DNA from: Erythrobacter longus
GTDB taxonomy: Bacteria > Pseudomonadota > Alphaproteobacteria > Sphingomonadales > Sphingomonadaceae
Assembly (NCBI RefSeq): GCF_000715015.1
Contig: NZ_JMIW01000004.1
Location: forward strand, 124,001 to 188,000
Reading direction: 5' to 3'
DNA length: 64,000 nucleotides
In this document: positions 6,923 to 16,175 of the stretch, in pieces
How the letters are laid out: each line of letters opens with the position of its first letter
Position numbering within the stretch: the first letter of the stretch is position 1
The notes under the pieces: model-generated
The model's input: only the letters and a program-made list of their open reading frames with translations
Told to the model about the DNA's origin: nothing
Databases searched by the model: none
Program-made: the position numbers and the translations under genes

Positions 6923-7447
6923 ATGTCATCCGGTAGTTCGGTCCCGATGAACAACAAGCGAACCACACCTAATTCCGGGAAACTTTCGGAATACTTACGC
7001 TGGTTAGCAGTGCAGTTTCAGAGAGCCGCGACGTACCTCAACGAACGTGCGACACCCACCAAGACCGCTTCGCAGTTCGTCGATCTAGCACCGACCGACG
7101 AGGCCGATCCCAGCGGCGTCTATGCGGCAGCCTTGCAGACGGCGATGGAAAACCCGGACGTGTCGAACATCGCTCTCACCGGGCCATACGGATCCGGGAA
7201 GAGCAGCATAATCAGGACCTTCCTCAAGCGCCATCCGCGGTCCACCCTGCATATATCTCTGGCCGCTTTTCTGCCCGACGCAGGTGAAAGGGTACCTGGC
7301 GAGCGATCGGATGAGTCGACGGAAGACGCGAAGCAGCCATCCAGACAGGAGATTGAGCGCAGCATTCTCCAGCAGCTCCTATACGGCGCGGATGCTGATC
7401 GGCTGCCGTTGTCGCGGTTCAAGCGCATCAAGTCGCCGGGTATTTGA
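6923..7447 (+). pseudogene. YobI-family P-loop NTPase, N-terminal part up to an in-frame TGA
   Basis: The 174 residues encode the front of a large YobI-like NTPase. The Walker A loop 'GPYGSGKSS' is near residue 88, followed by 'HISLAAFLPD' and the family-like 'SRFKRIKSPG' just before the TGA at 7445-7447. The same reading frame continues without another stop into a 1,044-residue ORF containing Walker B, so this is one gene broken by a nonsense codon (a TGG-to-TGA change would explain it) rather than two genes. The ATG at 6923 is used instead of the TTG at 6902 because GGA lies upstream of it. Either the gene is inactivated, the two halves act as a split protein, or the stop is a sequencing error. 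Confidence 0.7.
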
Positions 7448-7483
7448 TCGAAACTGCGTTCGCTTTACATCCTCGTCGGGCTC

Positions 7484-10400
7484 ATGGCGCTGTGGTATGT
7501 GTTCGCTGGGCGGACGGCCATACTGTCTGGAGCCTATTTCGAGCCGTTCGCTCTTTCGAACGTGTTCAACTACAGCATATTCATCTTTGCCACGGTCTTC
7601 GTCTACACCGTAGTGCATTACATTTACGTCGCCAGCCTCGGCGTTTCGCTAAAGAGCATATCCCTCAAGAACGTTGAGCTTGGACCCGCCGCGACCGATC
7701 AGTCATCCATACTGAACAGGCACCTCGACGAGATCGTCTACTTCTTCCAGTCGACCGACTACGAGCTCGTCGTCGTCGAGGACCTCGACCGGTTCGACGA
7801 TTCCGACATTTTCGTGACGCTTCGTGAAATCAACAGCCTGGTGAACGGCTACGTCGGCGTGAAGCGACGGGTACAGTTTCTCTACGCGCTGCGGGACGAC
7901 ATGTTCGCGAACACTGATCGCACGAAATTCTTCGAGTTTATCATCCCGGTCATTCCGATAATCAACAGTTCAAACGCGATCGACATGGTCCTGAGGCAGG
8001 GTGAGCGGCTCGCTCTCCAAGACAGGCTCGATCCCGATTTCCTGCGCGAGGTGTCGCGGTATCTCAACGATCTGCGTCTCATCCGGAACATCTTCAACGA
8101 ATATGCCATCTACGTCGCGAACTTGGAGACGGACGATGAGAACTCCCTCGATCCCAACAAGCTGCTCGCGGTGCTCATATACAAGAACACCTATCCCCGC
8201 GACTTCGAGCGGCTGCACCGGGGCGAGGGTCATCTGGCCACCATCTTCGACCAGAGGGATCGGCTGATCGCGGATGCCGAGCGCGAATATCGGTCGGAGA
8301 TCGTCGAACTGCAGCAAGGGATAGAGGCTGCAGAGCAACAGATCCCGCGAGATATCAAAGAACTGCGTCGCAGTTACGCGATGGCTCTGGTCCAGACGCT
8401 ACCCGCAGACCTGCGCAGCGTCGGGACCGGCAATCAAGCCATGATTCCTGTTAACCAGTTGGTGGACGACGACAGGTTCGACGAGGTGATCGAGGCTGGG
8501 CGCGTTCATTTCCAAGCTGGCTATCATGGTCCAGTTCGTCAGCAGGACATCGGCAACCTTCAGTCCGAAATCGATCCGACGATCGGCTTCAGGGACAGGG
8601 TTTCGCTGATCGAAAAGAAATCACGCGAGAGCAAGGATAAGGCGCAAGCTCGGATCGTCGAACTGCGCGAAAGGATCAAGAAAATCCGCGCGAGCAAGTT
8701 CAATGTCCTTTTGAGGAAGGACAGTGCGAGACTGAACGAGGCCTTCGCGAAACTGGGAGATGGGGGCGAACTCGCACGCTTCCTGCTCCTAGAAGGATAT
8801 CTGGACGACAGCTACTACCAGTACACGTCGCTCTTCCATTCGGGCCGCCTGTCGCCGAACGACAACAAGTTCCTTCGGCATATCCGAGGTTTTGTGACGC
8901 CGGAACCCGACTTTCCGATCGACAACGCGGAAGAGGTGATCGAGAACATGCGGGCCGAAGACTTCGGCCAGTCCTTCGTCCTGAACGTCAAGCTCGTAGA
9001 CGTCCTGCTTGGCGAGCCTAATCAGCACGACCGCAGATCGAAGCTCTTCACGTTCCTCGCAAACGAGTTTTCCAGGCACGAGGATTTCTTCAGGTCCTAC
9101 TATTCCAATGGCATGCACGTCGATGATCTGCTGATCGGCTTGTCGGCAGCCTGGCCTCTGCTCGTCCCGGCGATGCTGGAAAGTTCGATGCGCAACGATC
9201 ACCTAGCGCGACTGATCGAGGAGGTGCCGCCCGACCTTCTTGGCAAGTTGGCTAGCGAACACCGGGAACTCGGCGAGTATCTCTCTAAGGAACTTCCCGA
9301 TGTCCTCGCGCTCACCGACAGTCTCGATCCTTCGAGGCTCGAACCTCTGAAGCTCGCCGTCGAAGACCTGTCCGCACTCGCGGATCGGCCACAGATCGTG
9401 CGGTCGCTGTTCGAAGCTGGGCATTACCGCCTCACGGTCGCGAATCTCGACTTCATCCACTCGTCCGTTCTCGACCGAACAGATGTCGATGGGTTGCATC
9501 GCCGCCATCTCTCGACCCTGCGCGAGATTGGTCCTCGACCGCTGCTGATCCGGGTCGAAGACGGTTTCGAAGAGTATTTCGAAAATGTCCTCATGCAGCT
9601 GGATCGGAACGAGGAAGAAGGCCTTCCGGCGATGCTAGAGGTGCTCTCGCATGATGCACTCGAGACGGCGGATGTCGAGGCCTTCATCTCCAAACAGCGC
9701 GGCGTGTTTCCTTCCCTTGAAGGCGTCCCTGACAGTTGGCGCCCAGCCTTGTTTCGTATCGCGAAAATCGAACCGACATGGGCGAACTGCGTCACATTCA
9801 TGTCCGACGAGACCTTCGAGGCGGCCTCTCTGGTCGAGTTTCTGTCCGACGACGCCATGAGGGCTGCGCTCCTCGAAATCGACATGCCGTCAGGAGACGA
9901 TACTCTGGCCCTGAGGAACTTCCTACGCGAGACTAACGAGCTGCCCAACGATGCATACCGGGAACTCATCGCCGCTTTGCCGAACAGAGCTAGGCGCTTC
10001 CCGAGCGGACTCGATGACGCGAAACGCCAGATACTCATAGAAGAGAACGCGGTAACTTTCTGCGAAGAGAATTTTAATGCGCTTGCCGACGATGCGGAAC
10101 TGCAAGTTCTCTTTATCGCGAGCAATATCGGCACCTATCTCGAAGATCCGTCTGCCGTCCCGGTCGACGACGCTTTTCGTGAAAAGCTTCTACGCTCTGA
10201 CATCACGGACGATGTCAAGCGAGCGGTGATCGGTTTTATGGACCTCGGTCAGATAGCAGAACAACCCGAGAGGGCTGCCGTGGTCGCGCAGATTCTTGTC
10301 AGGACGAACGTGAATCTCGAAGGGATGACCTTCGAGGTGGCCAGAGCGTTGATCCACGCCACTGAGCAAACCACTATGCGGATTAAGTTGCTCAATGGAT

Positions 10401-10618
10401 TGCATCAAACAATGGATCTGACGCAAATCCGTGAAACCCTTGGCTTGCTACCGTCGCCCTACAGTAGCATCACGGTCGGATACGCGCGGCCGAGGCTCCC
10501 GAATACCGAGGAGAATCGCATTCTGGTGCAATGGCTTGACGACAGGGATGTGATCTCTTCCTATGGTTCGGCGCTCTGGAGCGACGACATTGTAGTTTAT
10601 CTTTATCACAGGCGGTAA
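7484..10618 (+). CDS. YobI-family P-loop NTPase, C-terminal part (Walker B, membrane anchor, helical repeat body)
   Basis: A 1,044-residue remainder of the NTPase; its frame is open from 7448. Two hydrophobic segments lie near the start (about residues 1-20 and 25-50), so the NTPase is membrane-anchored within its nucleotide-binding domain, as in YobI and KAP-type ATPases. Walker B is 'ELVVVEDLDRFDD' (about residue 95), and a sensor-like 'FLYALRDDMF' follows. A charged coiled-coil covers about residues 260-300 and 370-410; the remaining 600 residues look like helical repeats rich in Leu/Asp/Glu. Large anchored P-loop NTPases on mobile elements are often conflict or defence proteins, which is inference here. 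Without the N-terminal fragment it lacks Walker A. The ATG at 7484 has no good ribosome binding site. Confidence 0.72.
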   Translation: MALWYVFAGRTAILSGAYFEPFALSNVFNYSIFIFATVFVYTVVHYIYVASLGVSLKSISLKNVELGPAATDQSSILNRHLDEIVYFFQSTDYELVVVEDLDRFDDSDIFVTLREINSLVNGYVGVKRRVQFLYALRDDMFANTDRTKFFEFIIPVIPIINSSNAIDMVLRQGERLALQDRLDPDFLREVSRYLNDLRLIRNIFNEYAIYVANLETDDENSLDPNKLLAVLIYKNTYPRDFERLHRGEGHLATIFDQRDRLIADAEREYRSEIVELQQGIEAAEQQIPRDIKELRRSYAMALVQTLPADLRSVGTGNQAMIPVNQLVDDDRFDEVIEAGRVHFQAGYHGPVRQQDIGNLQSEIDPTIGFRDRVSLIEKKSRESKDKAQARIVELRERIKKIRASKFNVLLRKDSARLNEAFAKLGDGGELARFLLLEGYLDDSYYQYTSLFHSGRLSPNDNKFLRHIRGFVTPEPDFPIDNAEEVIENMRAEDFGQSFVLNVKLVDVLLGEPNQHDRRSKLFTFLANEFSRHEDFFRSYYSNGMHVDDLLIGLSAAWPLLVPAMLESSMRNDHLARLIEEVPPDLLGKLASEHRELGEYLSKELPDVLALTDSLDPSRLEPLKLAVEDLSALADRPQIVRSLFEAGHYRLTVANLDFIHSSVLDRTDVDGLHRRHLSTLREIGPRPLLIRVEDGFEEYFENVLMQLDRNEEEGLPAMLEVLSHDALETADVEAFISKQRGVFPSLEGVPDSWRPALFRIAKIEPTWANCVTFMSDETFEAASLVEFLSDDAMRAALLEIDMPSGDDTLALRNFLRETNELPNDAYRELIAALPNRARRFPSGLDDAKRQILIEENAVTFCEENFNALADDAELQVLFIASNIGTYLEDPSAVPVDDAFREKLLRSDITDDVKRAVIGFMDLGQIAEQPERAAVVAQILVRTNVNLEGMTFEVARALIHATEQTTMRIKLLNGLHQTMDLTQIRETLGLLPSPYSSITVGYARPRLPNTEENRILVQWLDDRDVISSYGSALWSDDIVVYLYHRR

Positions 10619-10785
10619 CAAGGTTTTGTCGGTCGCCTTACTGTGTCCACCATCGCTGAACGGATGGTTGGTCATCAGCTCGAATTTGCAGCCCGAAGTT
10701 TTCAGCCGAGAACGTTAAGAGGGATACGATCTCCCATGGCCGAACGTCCGCTTTGGCCGTTTTGCGAACCGAGAGCAGTCAGTCC

Positions 10786-10799
10786 GCAATCGGCCCAAA
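10786..10799. repeat. 14-bp direct repeat, left copy
   Basis: GCAATCGGCCCAAA, identical to 14009-14022. The two copies bracket the TonB receptor gene with its upstream region, 3.2 kb apart. A match of this length could occur by chance somewhere in 64 kb, so only the placement makes it notable. Confidence 0.45.
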
Positions 10800-11062
10800 C
10801 TCATTCCTCAATTGGCGAACTACTGCATAGTGGAAGCCGATCTCATTTGAGAGCAAACAGTCTTTGACGACACGTAGCGACAGCATAACACAGTCTCATG
10901 TCAGTCTAGCTAAGCGAGTAATTAAAGAGATAAAGTGAGGTGTCGGAAAAGGCTAGGCGGCTTGTTCAACCGTGCCAACAAGCTCCGTCCATTTCCCAGT
11001 CATTATGCGCTAGCTGCACTAGCCAAGCTGCCCACTTCGATCACCGGTGCTCAAAAACCAGT

Positions 11063-11096
11063 GTGTCAAATTTAGTTGACACTACACTATTGACAC
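11063..11096. promoter_or_regulatory. three-half-site operator and possible promoter of the TonB receptor
   Basis: GTGTCAA (11063-11069) and TTGACAC (11076-11082) form a perfect 7-bp inverted repeat with a 6-bp spacer, and a third half-site TTGACAC follows at 11090-11096. TTGACA also matches a sigma-70 -35 box. The start codon is 75 bp downstream, a fitting distance for a repressor-controlled promoter. The regulator is unknown and not encoded next door. Confidence 0.45.
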
Positions 11097-11170
11097 AGGC
11101 CTATTTATCTTGGACTCATAAAAGAGGCAAAAAGCGAAAACGCCAGAATTTTGAAGGATTTACTATCACA

Positions 11171-13825
11171 ATGGTCACTGCACGGCTACGCGTCGGCATG
11201 CTCGCAACAACTGTTCTAATAACGCCAACTCATCTTGCAGCAGCGCCATCTGAAACGGTCACGTCCAATTTTAAGGAAACGGTTACGTCCCAAGCAACAT
11301 CTAGGGACGGCACCGGTGCGAACGAGGGGGCGGGCGAAAATACTATCGGCGGTCCTCAGATCATTGTAACTGCTCGCAAGCGCGACGAGGTGCTGCAAAA
11401 CGTCCCTGTGACGATCCGCGTCATAGACGATTCCGTGATCGAGGATGAAGGAATTCGCACCGTTGAGGACCTCACCCAGCGTGTCCCGGGACTCACGTTT
11501 GACCAAGGCGGCTTTCTTGCAGATACCCGTCCTGCAATCAGGGGTATGCAATCGGAGCGTGGACGTCCATCCGTCGCCATTTTGCTCGATGGGCTGGACC
11601 TTTCGGGGGAGAATATGGTGATTGGCGGCGGAGGCGCTGCAGTCAACACTCTGCTCTATGATCTGGAACGGATCGAAGTCGTCAAAGGTCCCCAATCGGT
11701 TCTATGGGGACGAAATGCTTTTGCCGGTGCGGTGAACTTCATTAGCCGAACGCCGGGAGAACAGTTTGAAGGCCGGGTCAACGCCGATATCGCTGAAGGA
11801 GGCCTGTTCAGCATTGATGGCGCTTTTAACATGCCGATTGTCCAGGACAAAGTGGCGCTGCGCGTTAATGGTGTGTTTTCGGATCGGGATGGTTTTTACC
11901 GAAATCCGGCGACGGGCGCACGCCTTGGACAGAACCGTACCGAGGGTGCCGGCGGGTCTTTGCGGATCAACATCACGGACAATCTCGATGTCGTGGGCCG
12001 CTACATCTATCTGAACCAGAGGCAAAACGAGGCGCCCTCGGTTTTGCTTACGCCTAATACGAGGTTGCCGGTTCCAGGGGGCACTTTTGCTCCGGCGCCG
12101 GGCGCTCCGTCTATTTTTCCATGCCCCGATGATTTTGCAGGGCTTACACCGCCACAAGTTGCAAATTGCACGCGGGGGACGTTGATTGGAAATGTGAGCG
12201 CGCGCGAGGATCAGATTGATCTCAGCCCTAATCCGCTCACCGGTGAGCCCATGGCAGGCCTGAGGCTGCGGCAAGACATCGCCACGCTTCTGGTCAATTG
12301 GGACACAAGCCTGGGACAGCTATCGTACCGGTTCGGGCATCTCGACAATCGGTCGAGCCTTGAGCAGGATGGCGATTACACCAATTTCCCCGGACCGCAG
12401 GGATTTGTCCTGTCGCTTAACGCGTTTCAGGCGCTTGAGTTCAACAATCGCACTTTTGATCATGAGCTGAAATACGAAAACCGGTTTGGCGATTTCACGG
12501 TCATCGCTGGTGGACAAGCGTTCGATGAGCGGTCTTCGGTGATTAACTCAGCGCAATTCTGGCTGCGCAATCCGAATTCGCCCCTTGGAGGCCCTCCGTT
12601 CTTCCTGTCGACCGCTCCCCAAGAGAATTTTGGCTTCTCGCTCGCGACCAATCGCGACACACAGTACCGCGCTTTGTACGCCAGCGTTGGCTGGGAAGTG
12701 ACTGAGCGATTTGAGCTGGGCGCTGATCTTCGATGGAGCGACGAGACTATCCGTTTCGACATTCCCGGGTTCCGGATTCAAGATGTCTCGCTTTCGCAGC
12801 TGACACCGGTTTGTCTGCCCGCGTTTGCGAACGGCACAGTCTTCAGCCCTGCAGCACCAGACGGTCCGCCGCCCGGTTCTATCGTCGCATGTCCGCAGGA
12901 AGCAGAGATCAACTCGGACCGCTTCACACCGCGTTTCACCGCACAATACGGTTTCAGCGACGAACTGTTGCTGTTTGCATCCTATTCGCGCGGGTTCAAA
13001 CCGGGCGGTTTCAACACCAACGAAATTATCGACTTCACCGATCAACGCTTTCTGCCGGAACGGCTGTCCGCCTATGAAATCGGGATCAAATCGGCATGGC
13101 TGGGCAATCGCTTCATCATCAATGCTAGCGCGTTTTATAACGATTACACGGACCAACAGATCGGCGTGCAGCAGTCCAGCACCTCGCAAGGCGGAGGGGC
13201 CATTGTCGGCTCTGGCATCGTGAACGCGGGGCAAGTCGATGTGTATGGCCTTGAAATTGACGCCGATGCCCGCGTGACAGATTGGCTGCGGGTGAGCGCA
13301 AATTATGCGTTTATCGATTCAACCTTTGCCAGCTTTGTGCAAGGTCCACCTCCCGGATCGCCCGATTCCGCTTTCATCGATTGCGGGGTTCCTATCGGAC
13401 AGTCCTCGTCCGCCCAATTCCGGGCCGAGGCGCAAAACATTTGCGGCGATTTTTCCGGCAATGATGTCGGCAGAAGCCCGAGGCACACACTGTTTTTGAC
13501 TGGTGAGGTGCGCAGGCCCTTAAAATCGGAAGGCAGCAGTTGGTTCGTCAACATGGATGGATTGTATCGTTCGTCGCGGTTCGTGGATGAGGCCAATCTT
13601 TCGCGGCTACCGGGTTACTGGCGCGTTGGTGCACGGGTCGGCGTTGATTTCGGCAATTATACGGTCATGGCCTATGTCGATAATCTCTTCGATGACCGTA
13701 CCATCGAAACGGCGCAACGCGTCGTCGATCCAGGTCGCACCGAAGGCTTTGCCCCGTCGCGCGGCATCCTCGCCTATCTTCCCAATCCGCAGACTTTCGG
13801 GATGCGGTTTGGCGCGCGGTTCTAG
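11171..13825 (+). CDS. TonB-dependent outer-membrane receptor
   Basis: An 884-residue protein from ATG 11171. A signal peptide ('MVTARLRVGMLATTVLITP...LAAA') precedes a spacer and the TonB box/plug start 'IIVTARKRDEVLQNVPVTI'. The plug domain includes 'VEDLTQRVPGLTF' and 'LERIEVVKGPQSVLWGRNAFAGAVNF'. The remainder is a 22-strand-type barrel with the characteristic 'FASYSRGFKPGGFN' segment, and it ends in Phe ('FGMRFGARF') as barrel proteins do. The family takes up iron complexes, vitamins or oligomers using TonB energy; the substrate is not evident here. No transporter or regulator lies beside it. It is plus-strand cargo between two minus-strand backbone genes. Confidence 0.9.
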   Translation: MVTARLRVGMLATTVLITPTHLAAAPSETVTSNFKETVTSQATSRDGTGANEGAGENTIGGPQIIVTARKRDEVLQNVPVTIRVIDDSVIEDEGIRTVEDLTQRVPGLTFDQGGFLADTRPAIRGMQSERGRPSVAILLDGLDLSGENMVIGGGGAAVNTLLYDLERIEVVKGPQSVLWGRNAFAGAVNFISRTPGEQFEGRVNADIAEGGLFSIDGAFNMPIVQDKVALRVNGVFSDRDGFYRNPATGARLGQNRTEGAGGSLRINITDNLDVVGRYIYLNQRQNEAPSVLLTPNTRLPVPGGTFAPAPGAPSIFPCPDDFAGLTPPQVANCTRGTLIGNVSAREDQIDLSPNPLTGEPMAGLRLRQDIATLLVNWDTSLGQLSYRFGHLDNRSSLEQDGDYTNFPGPQGFVLSLNAFQALEFNNRTFDHELKYENRFGDFTVIAGGQAFDERSSVINSAQFWLRNPNSPLGGPPFFLSTAPQENFGFSLATNRDTQYRALYASVGWEVTERFELGADLRWSDETIRFDIPGFRIQDVSLSQLTPVCLPAFANGTVFSPAAPDGPPPGSIVACPQEAEINSDRFTPRFTAQYGFSDELLLFASYSRGFKPGGFNTNEIIDFTDQRFLPERLSAYEIGIKSAWLGNRFIINASAFYNDYTDQQIGVQQSSTSQGGGAIVGSGIVNAGQVDVYGLEIDADARVTDWLRVSANYAFIDSTFASFVQGPPPGSPDSAFIDCGVPIGQSSSAQFRAEAQNICGDFSGNDVGRSPRHTLFLTGEVRRPLKSEGSSWFVNMDGLYRSSRFVDEANLSRLPGYWRVGARVGVDFGNYTVMAYVDNLFDDRTIETAQRVVDPGRTEGFAPSRGILAYLPNPQTFGMRFGARF

Positions 13826-14008
13826 ATGACGCTACCAGTAGCCGATGATTTCGACCCTGTTGCCGTAATCGTTTTGAGCTGACGGCTGGGGGTGTCGTTG
13901 ATGGGCAATAGCGATTGCTAGCCACTCTAGCTTCGCCCTCAAGGCCGCTCTTGAGCCACTAGCATTGAGTCCGCTGTGCAGATTACGAGCGACAATTACT
14001 GATTGTCG

Positions 14009-14022
14009 GCAATCGGCCCAAA
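14009..14022. repeat. 14-bp direct repeat, right copy
   Basis: Second copy of GCAATCGGCCCAAA (see 10786-10799). A small hairpin GACAAT/ATTGTC (13991-14007) sits immediately before it. Confidence 0.45.
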
Positions 14023-14037
14023 ATTTGACATGGAAAA

Positions 14038-14067
14038 GGCGGCCCGTCCCGATTGGGACGGACCGCC
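14038..14067 (-). terminator. terminator downstream of parB
   Basis: GGCGG and CCGTCCC pair with GGGACGG and CCGCC around a 4-base loop (one bulge). On the minus strand it is followed by CCTTTTCC, and it starts 30 bp after the parB stop. Confidence 0.65.
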
Positions 14068-14097
14068 CGCCGAGTGACCTGGACCTGTCAGGAGGGG

Positions 14098-16071
14098 TCA
14101 GGCAGCCTGCTCGGCAATTTCGTCAGTCGCGTCGTCGCTGACCGGCTCGTCACCTTCAGCGGCAACCGGTGCGACCTGCTCGGCACCGGCGAAACGCATG
14201 ATCGAAGGCACCCAGGCCTGCGCCCGTTCCTTGACCTCGGGCTCGCCAATGAAGTTGCCCGAGAAGATGCGTTCAGCAGCGCTCGCAAGCTCAGCCTTCT
14301 TCGATGCGACATAACGACTGACCAGTTCGGGACCGCCGGCGGCATTGAGCGCTTCGAGCGTGCGGGCCTTGGCCACCCGGTCGAAGTAGTTCGCTGCCGT
14401 GGGACGCCACCAATGCGCAGTCTCGATTTCGAGCAGGGAGCCGAGCGCCTCGTGCAGCGGCGCCGAGCGTTCGCCTTCGCAGGCCAGGCTGGCAACCAAA
14501 GTGCGCGAGACGACATGTCCGAGCCACGCCGAGCGCGCCTCGTCGGAAAGCGCCCGGAACCTCGCAAACCGCTCAACGTCGCTCTCGCCAGCACGCCAGC
14601 TTTGATCGAGCGAACCGGCAAACTCTGCCAGAGCAGCGCTCGCCGGTGCATCCTTGGCCTCGAACCCGGTGACCGGGCCGGACGCCGCCGACCCAACGAG
14701 CGTCGACGCTTTCTTGGCGCGCCAATCATGCCCATCGGCATCGGCGAGCGTGAAGACCAGGAAGTCGAGCGCCAGTGCCGGATCGTTGGCGAGATGGATT
14801 GCCAGGATGTCGCGGCGTTGCATCGCGAGCTCGTCGAGCAAGCGCTGCGACAGCGAGCTGCCCTTGGGCTTCGCCGTTCCGCTGTCCTCGACTGCCTCGA
14901 TAGGACCTTCGTCGGTGATGACTTCGGTTTTGGTATAGAACTGCGGGACCAATGTTGGCTCGCCATTACGCGAGAGGACTAAGAAGGCACCAGCCTCAGA
15001 TTTCAGTTCGTCGGCGAGTACCGGCGGCCGGTCATTGAGCGCGCGCATGGCGCGGTCGATCACCACGAGTTCCTGTTCCGCCTTGGCCACCTCGTCCTCG
15101 TCGCTGTCTTCGTCTTCGAGCACGGCGGCGACGCGGTCGTAGTCGGCCTCAAGTTCGCTGAATTCCTGCACTTCCTGTTCGGTCATCGGCGCAGGCTCGC
15201 AGGGCAAACGAGCGAGACCTTCAACAAGGTCGTGGCTGACATAGTTCCCCAGCGTCGGGCGCACCCAGGCAAGGCCATATTCGAGCGCGGCCTTTTCTGC
15301 GGCTTCTTCCATGGCCTTGTGCGCGAGGTCTTCGAGCAGCGCGATATCGATCCAGCTCTCGCTGGCATCGTCGTCGAACAGTTCGCGTTCGATCCGGCCA
15401 CCCGCAGTCAGGTAGGCATCGCGTCCGACTAGAACCGCTCGCGGATCGGAGCCACGAACGGTTGCGTCGAGCACCATGCGCCGGATCGTGTCGGGCGTGA
15501 TTTGGTACCAGGCGTCCTGCAGCTCGGCATAGACATGCGCTTGGCGCTCCACGTCGGAGATCGCGCCGTAGGCCTTGGCCATATCAAGCGTGATCGTGCC
15601 TTCGGCGAGCGCTTCGAAGACGCAAGGCGCGAGAGAGGCTAGGCGCAGACGTCCTTCGACGAATCGGACGGTGAGGCCGAAGCGGCGCGCCACGTCTTCG
15701 GGGGTAGCCCCTGCCTCGATGATGGAAGCGAAGGCCTGCGCCTCGTCAGCGGGGTTCATCGCGAGACGCTGAAAGTTCTCGGCAAGGCTGGCCTCGCGCA
15801 CTTCGCTTTCCTCGCCTTCGATGACGAGGCAGGTAACCTCGTGGTTTTCGGGCAAGGTGCCCTCTTCGGCCAGCGCCTGCAGCGCGGCGAGACGGCGACC
15901 GCCGGCCTCGACTTCGAACTTGCCGCGCTTTCCTTTGCGCACGACAAGGTTCTGCAATAGGCCGCGCGCAGCAATGTCTGCCCGCAGCTGGAGGTCGGCC
16001 AGCACGTCGCTCGACTTGCGAACGTTACGCAGGCTCGGGACGAGCTTCTTCAAGGGAATCGACTGGATCAT
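14098..16071 (-). CDS. ParB/RepB/Spo0J-family partition protein (long form)
   Basis: A 657-residue protein starting at ATG 16071 ('MIQSIPLKKLVPSLRNVRK'). Residues about 1-110 are the ParB N-terminal CTPase domain with 'EAGGRRLAAL' (GxxR motif) and 'SLAENFQRL' (ENxQR motif). A helix-turn-helix region follows ('GATPEDVARRFGLTVRFVEGRLRLA'). The remaining 450 residues are acidic and helical and make it about twice the length of chromosomal ParB. Such long ParB-like proteins without an adjacent ParA are typical of ICE and plasmid backbones, where they may act in maintenance or regulation rather than segregation. No ParA gene is seen in the window. The binding site AGGAGAAC lies 8 bases before the start and is within the shared leader. 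Confidence 0.88.
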   Translation of the reverse strand: MIQSIPLKKLVPSLRNVRKSSDVLADLQLRADIAARGLLQNLVVRKGKRGKFEVEAGGRRLAALQALAEEGTLPENHEVTCLVIEGEESEVREASLAENFQRLAMNPADEAQAFASIIEAGATPEDVARRFGLTVRFVEGRLRLASLAPCVFEALAEGTITLDMAKAYGAISDVERQAHVYAELQDAWYQITPDTIRRMVLDATVRGSDPRAVLVGRDAYLTAGGRIERELFDDDASESWIDIALLEDLAHKAMEEAAEKAALEYGLAWVRPTLGNYVSHDLVEGLARLPCEPAPMTEQEVQEFSELEADYDRVAAVLEDEDSDEDEVAKAEQELVVIDRAMRALNDRPPVLADELKSEAGAFLVLSRNGEPTLVPQFYTKTEVITDEGPIEAVEDSGTAKPKGSSLSQRLLDELAMQRRDILAIHLANDPALALDFLVFTLADADGHDWRAKKASTLVGSAASGPVTGFEAKDAPASAALAEFAGSLDQSWRAGESDVERFARFRALSDEARSAWLGHVVSRTLVASLACEGERSAPLHEALGSLLEIETAHWWRPTAANYFDRVAKARTLEALNAAGGPELVSRYVASKKAELASAAERIFSGNFIGEPEVKERAQAWVPSIMRFAGAEQVAPVAAEGDEPVSDDATDEIAEQAA

Positions 16072-16115
16072 GGGTGTTCTCCTGATGGAATGAAGGCGCT
16101 GGTGAGGATCACGAG
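16072..16115 (-). promoter_or_regulatory. parB leader with imperfect complement to the RBS
   Basis: On the transcript CTCGTGAT (16115-16108) pairs with the binding-site region ATCAGGAG (16086-16079) at 7 of 8 positions. Upstream an AGCCC/GGGCT hairpin occurs at about 16123-16135. A weaker version of the design seen before the helicase and ardC genes. Confidence 0.4.
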
Positions 16116-16175
16116 GCCCACAAGCCCAAAGGGCTCCCTCCACTCTCGTTCTGAGATTGGGGTCTGCTCGAGGGA

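Larger units (their letters stand above)
10619..11170. other. AT-rich intergenic region upstream of the TonB receptor
   Basis: About 550 bp without a supportable gene. It holds one copy of a 14-bp direct repeat (10786-10799) whose partner is at 14009-14022 beyond the receptor gene, and a cluster of palindromic half-sites at 11063-11096. The frame of the receptor stays open back to a GTG at 10940 but the added residues do not look like a signal peptide. Confidence 0.4.

Noticed and set aside
7445-7447. TGA as a selenocysteine codon in the NTPase
   Set aside because: No SECIS-like hairpin follows at the needed distance, and this protein family has no selenocysteine; a nonsense change or sequencing error is simpler.
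10643-10867. 74-codon frame after the NTPase
   Set aside because: No binding site and no protein-like pattern; lies in AT-richer intergenic DNA.
10940-11170. GTG 10940 as start of the TonB receptor
   Set aside because: The extra 77 residues do not form a signal peptide and cover the operator; the signal peptide begins at ATG 11171.
14053-14982. 309-codon plus-strand frame antisense to parB
   Set aside because: Starts within the parB terminator, has no domain, and lies entirely opposite parB coding sequence.
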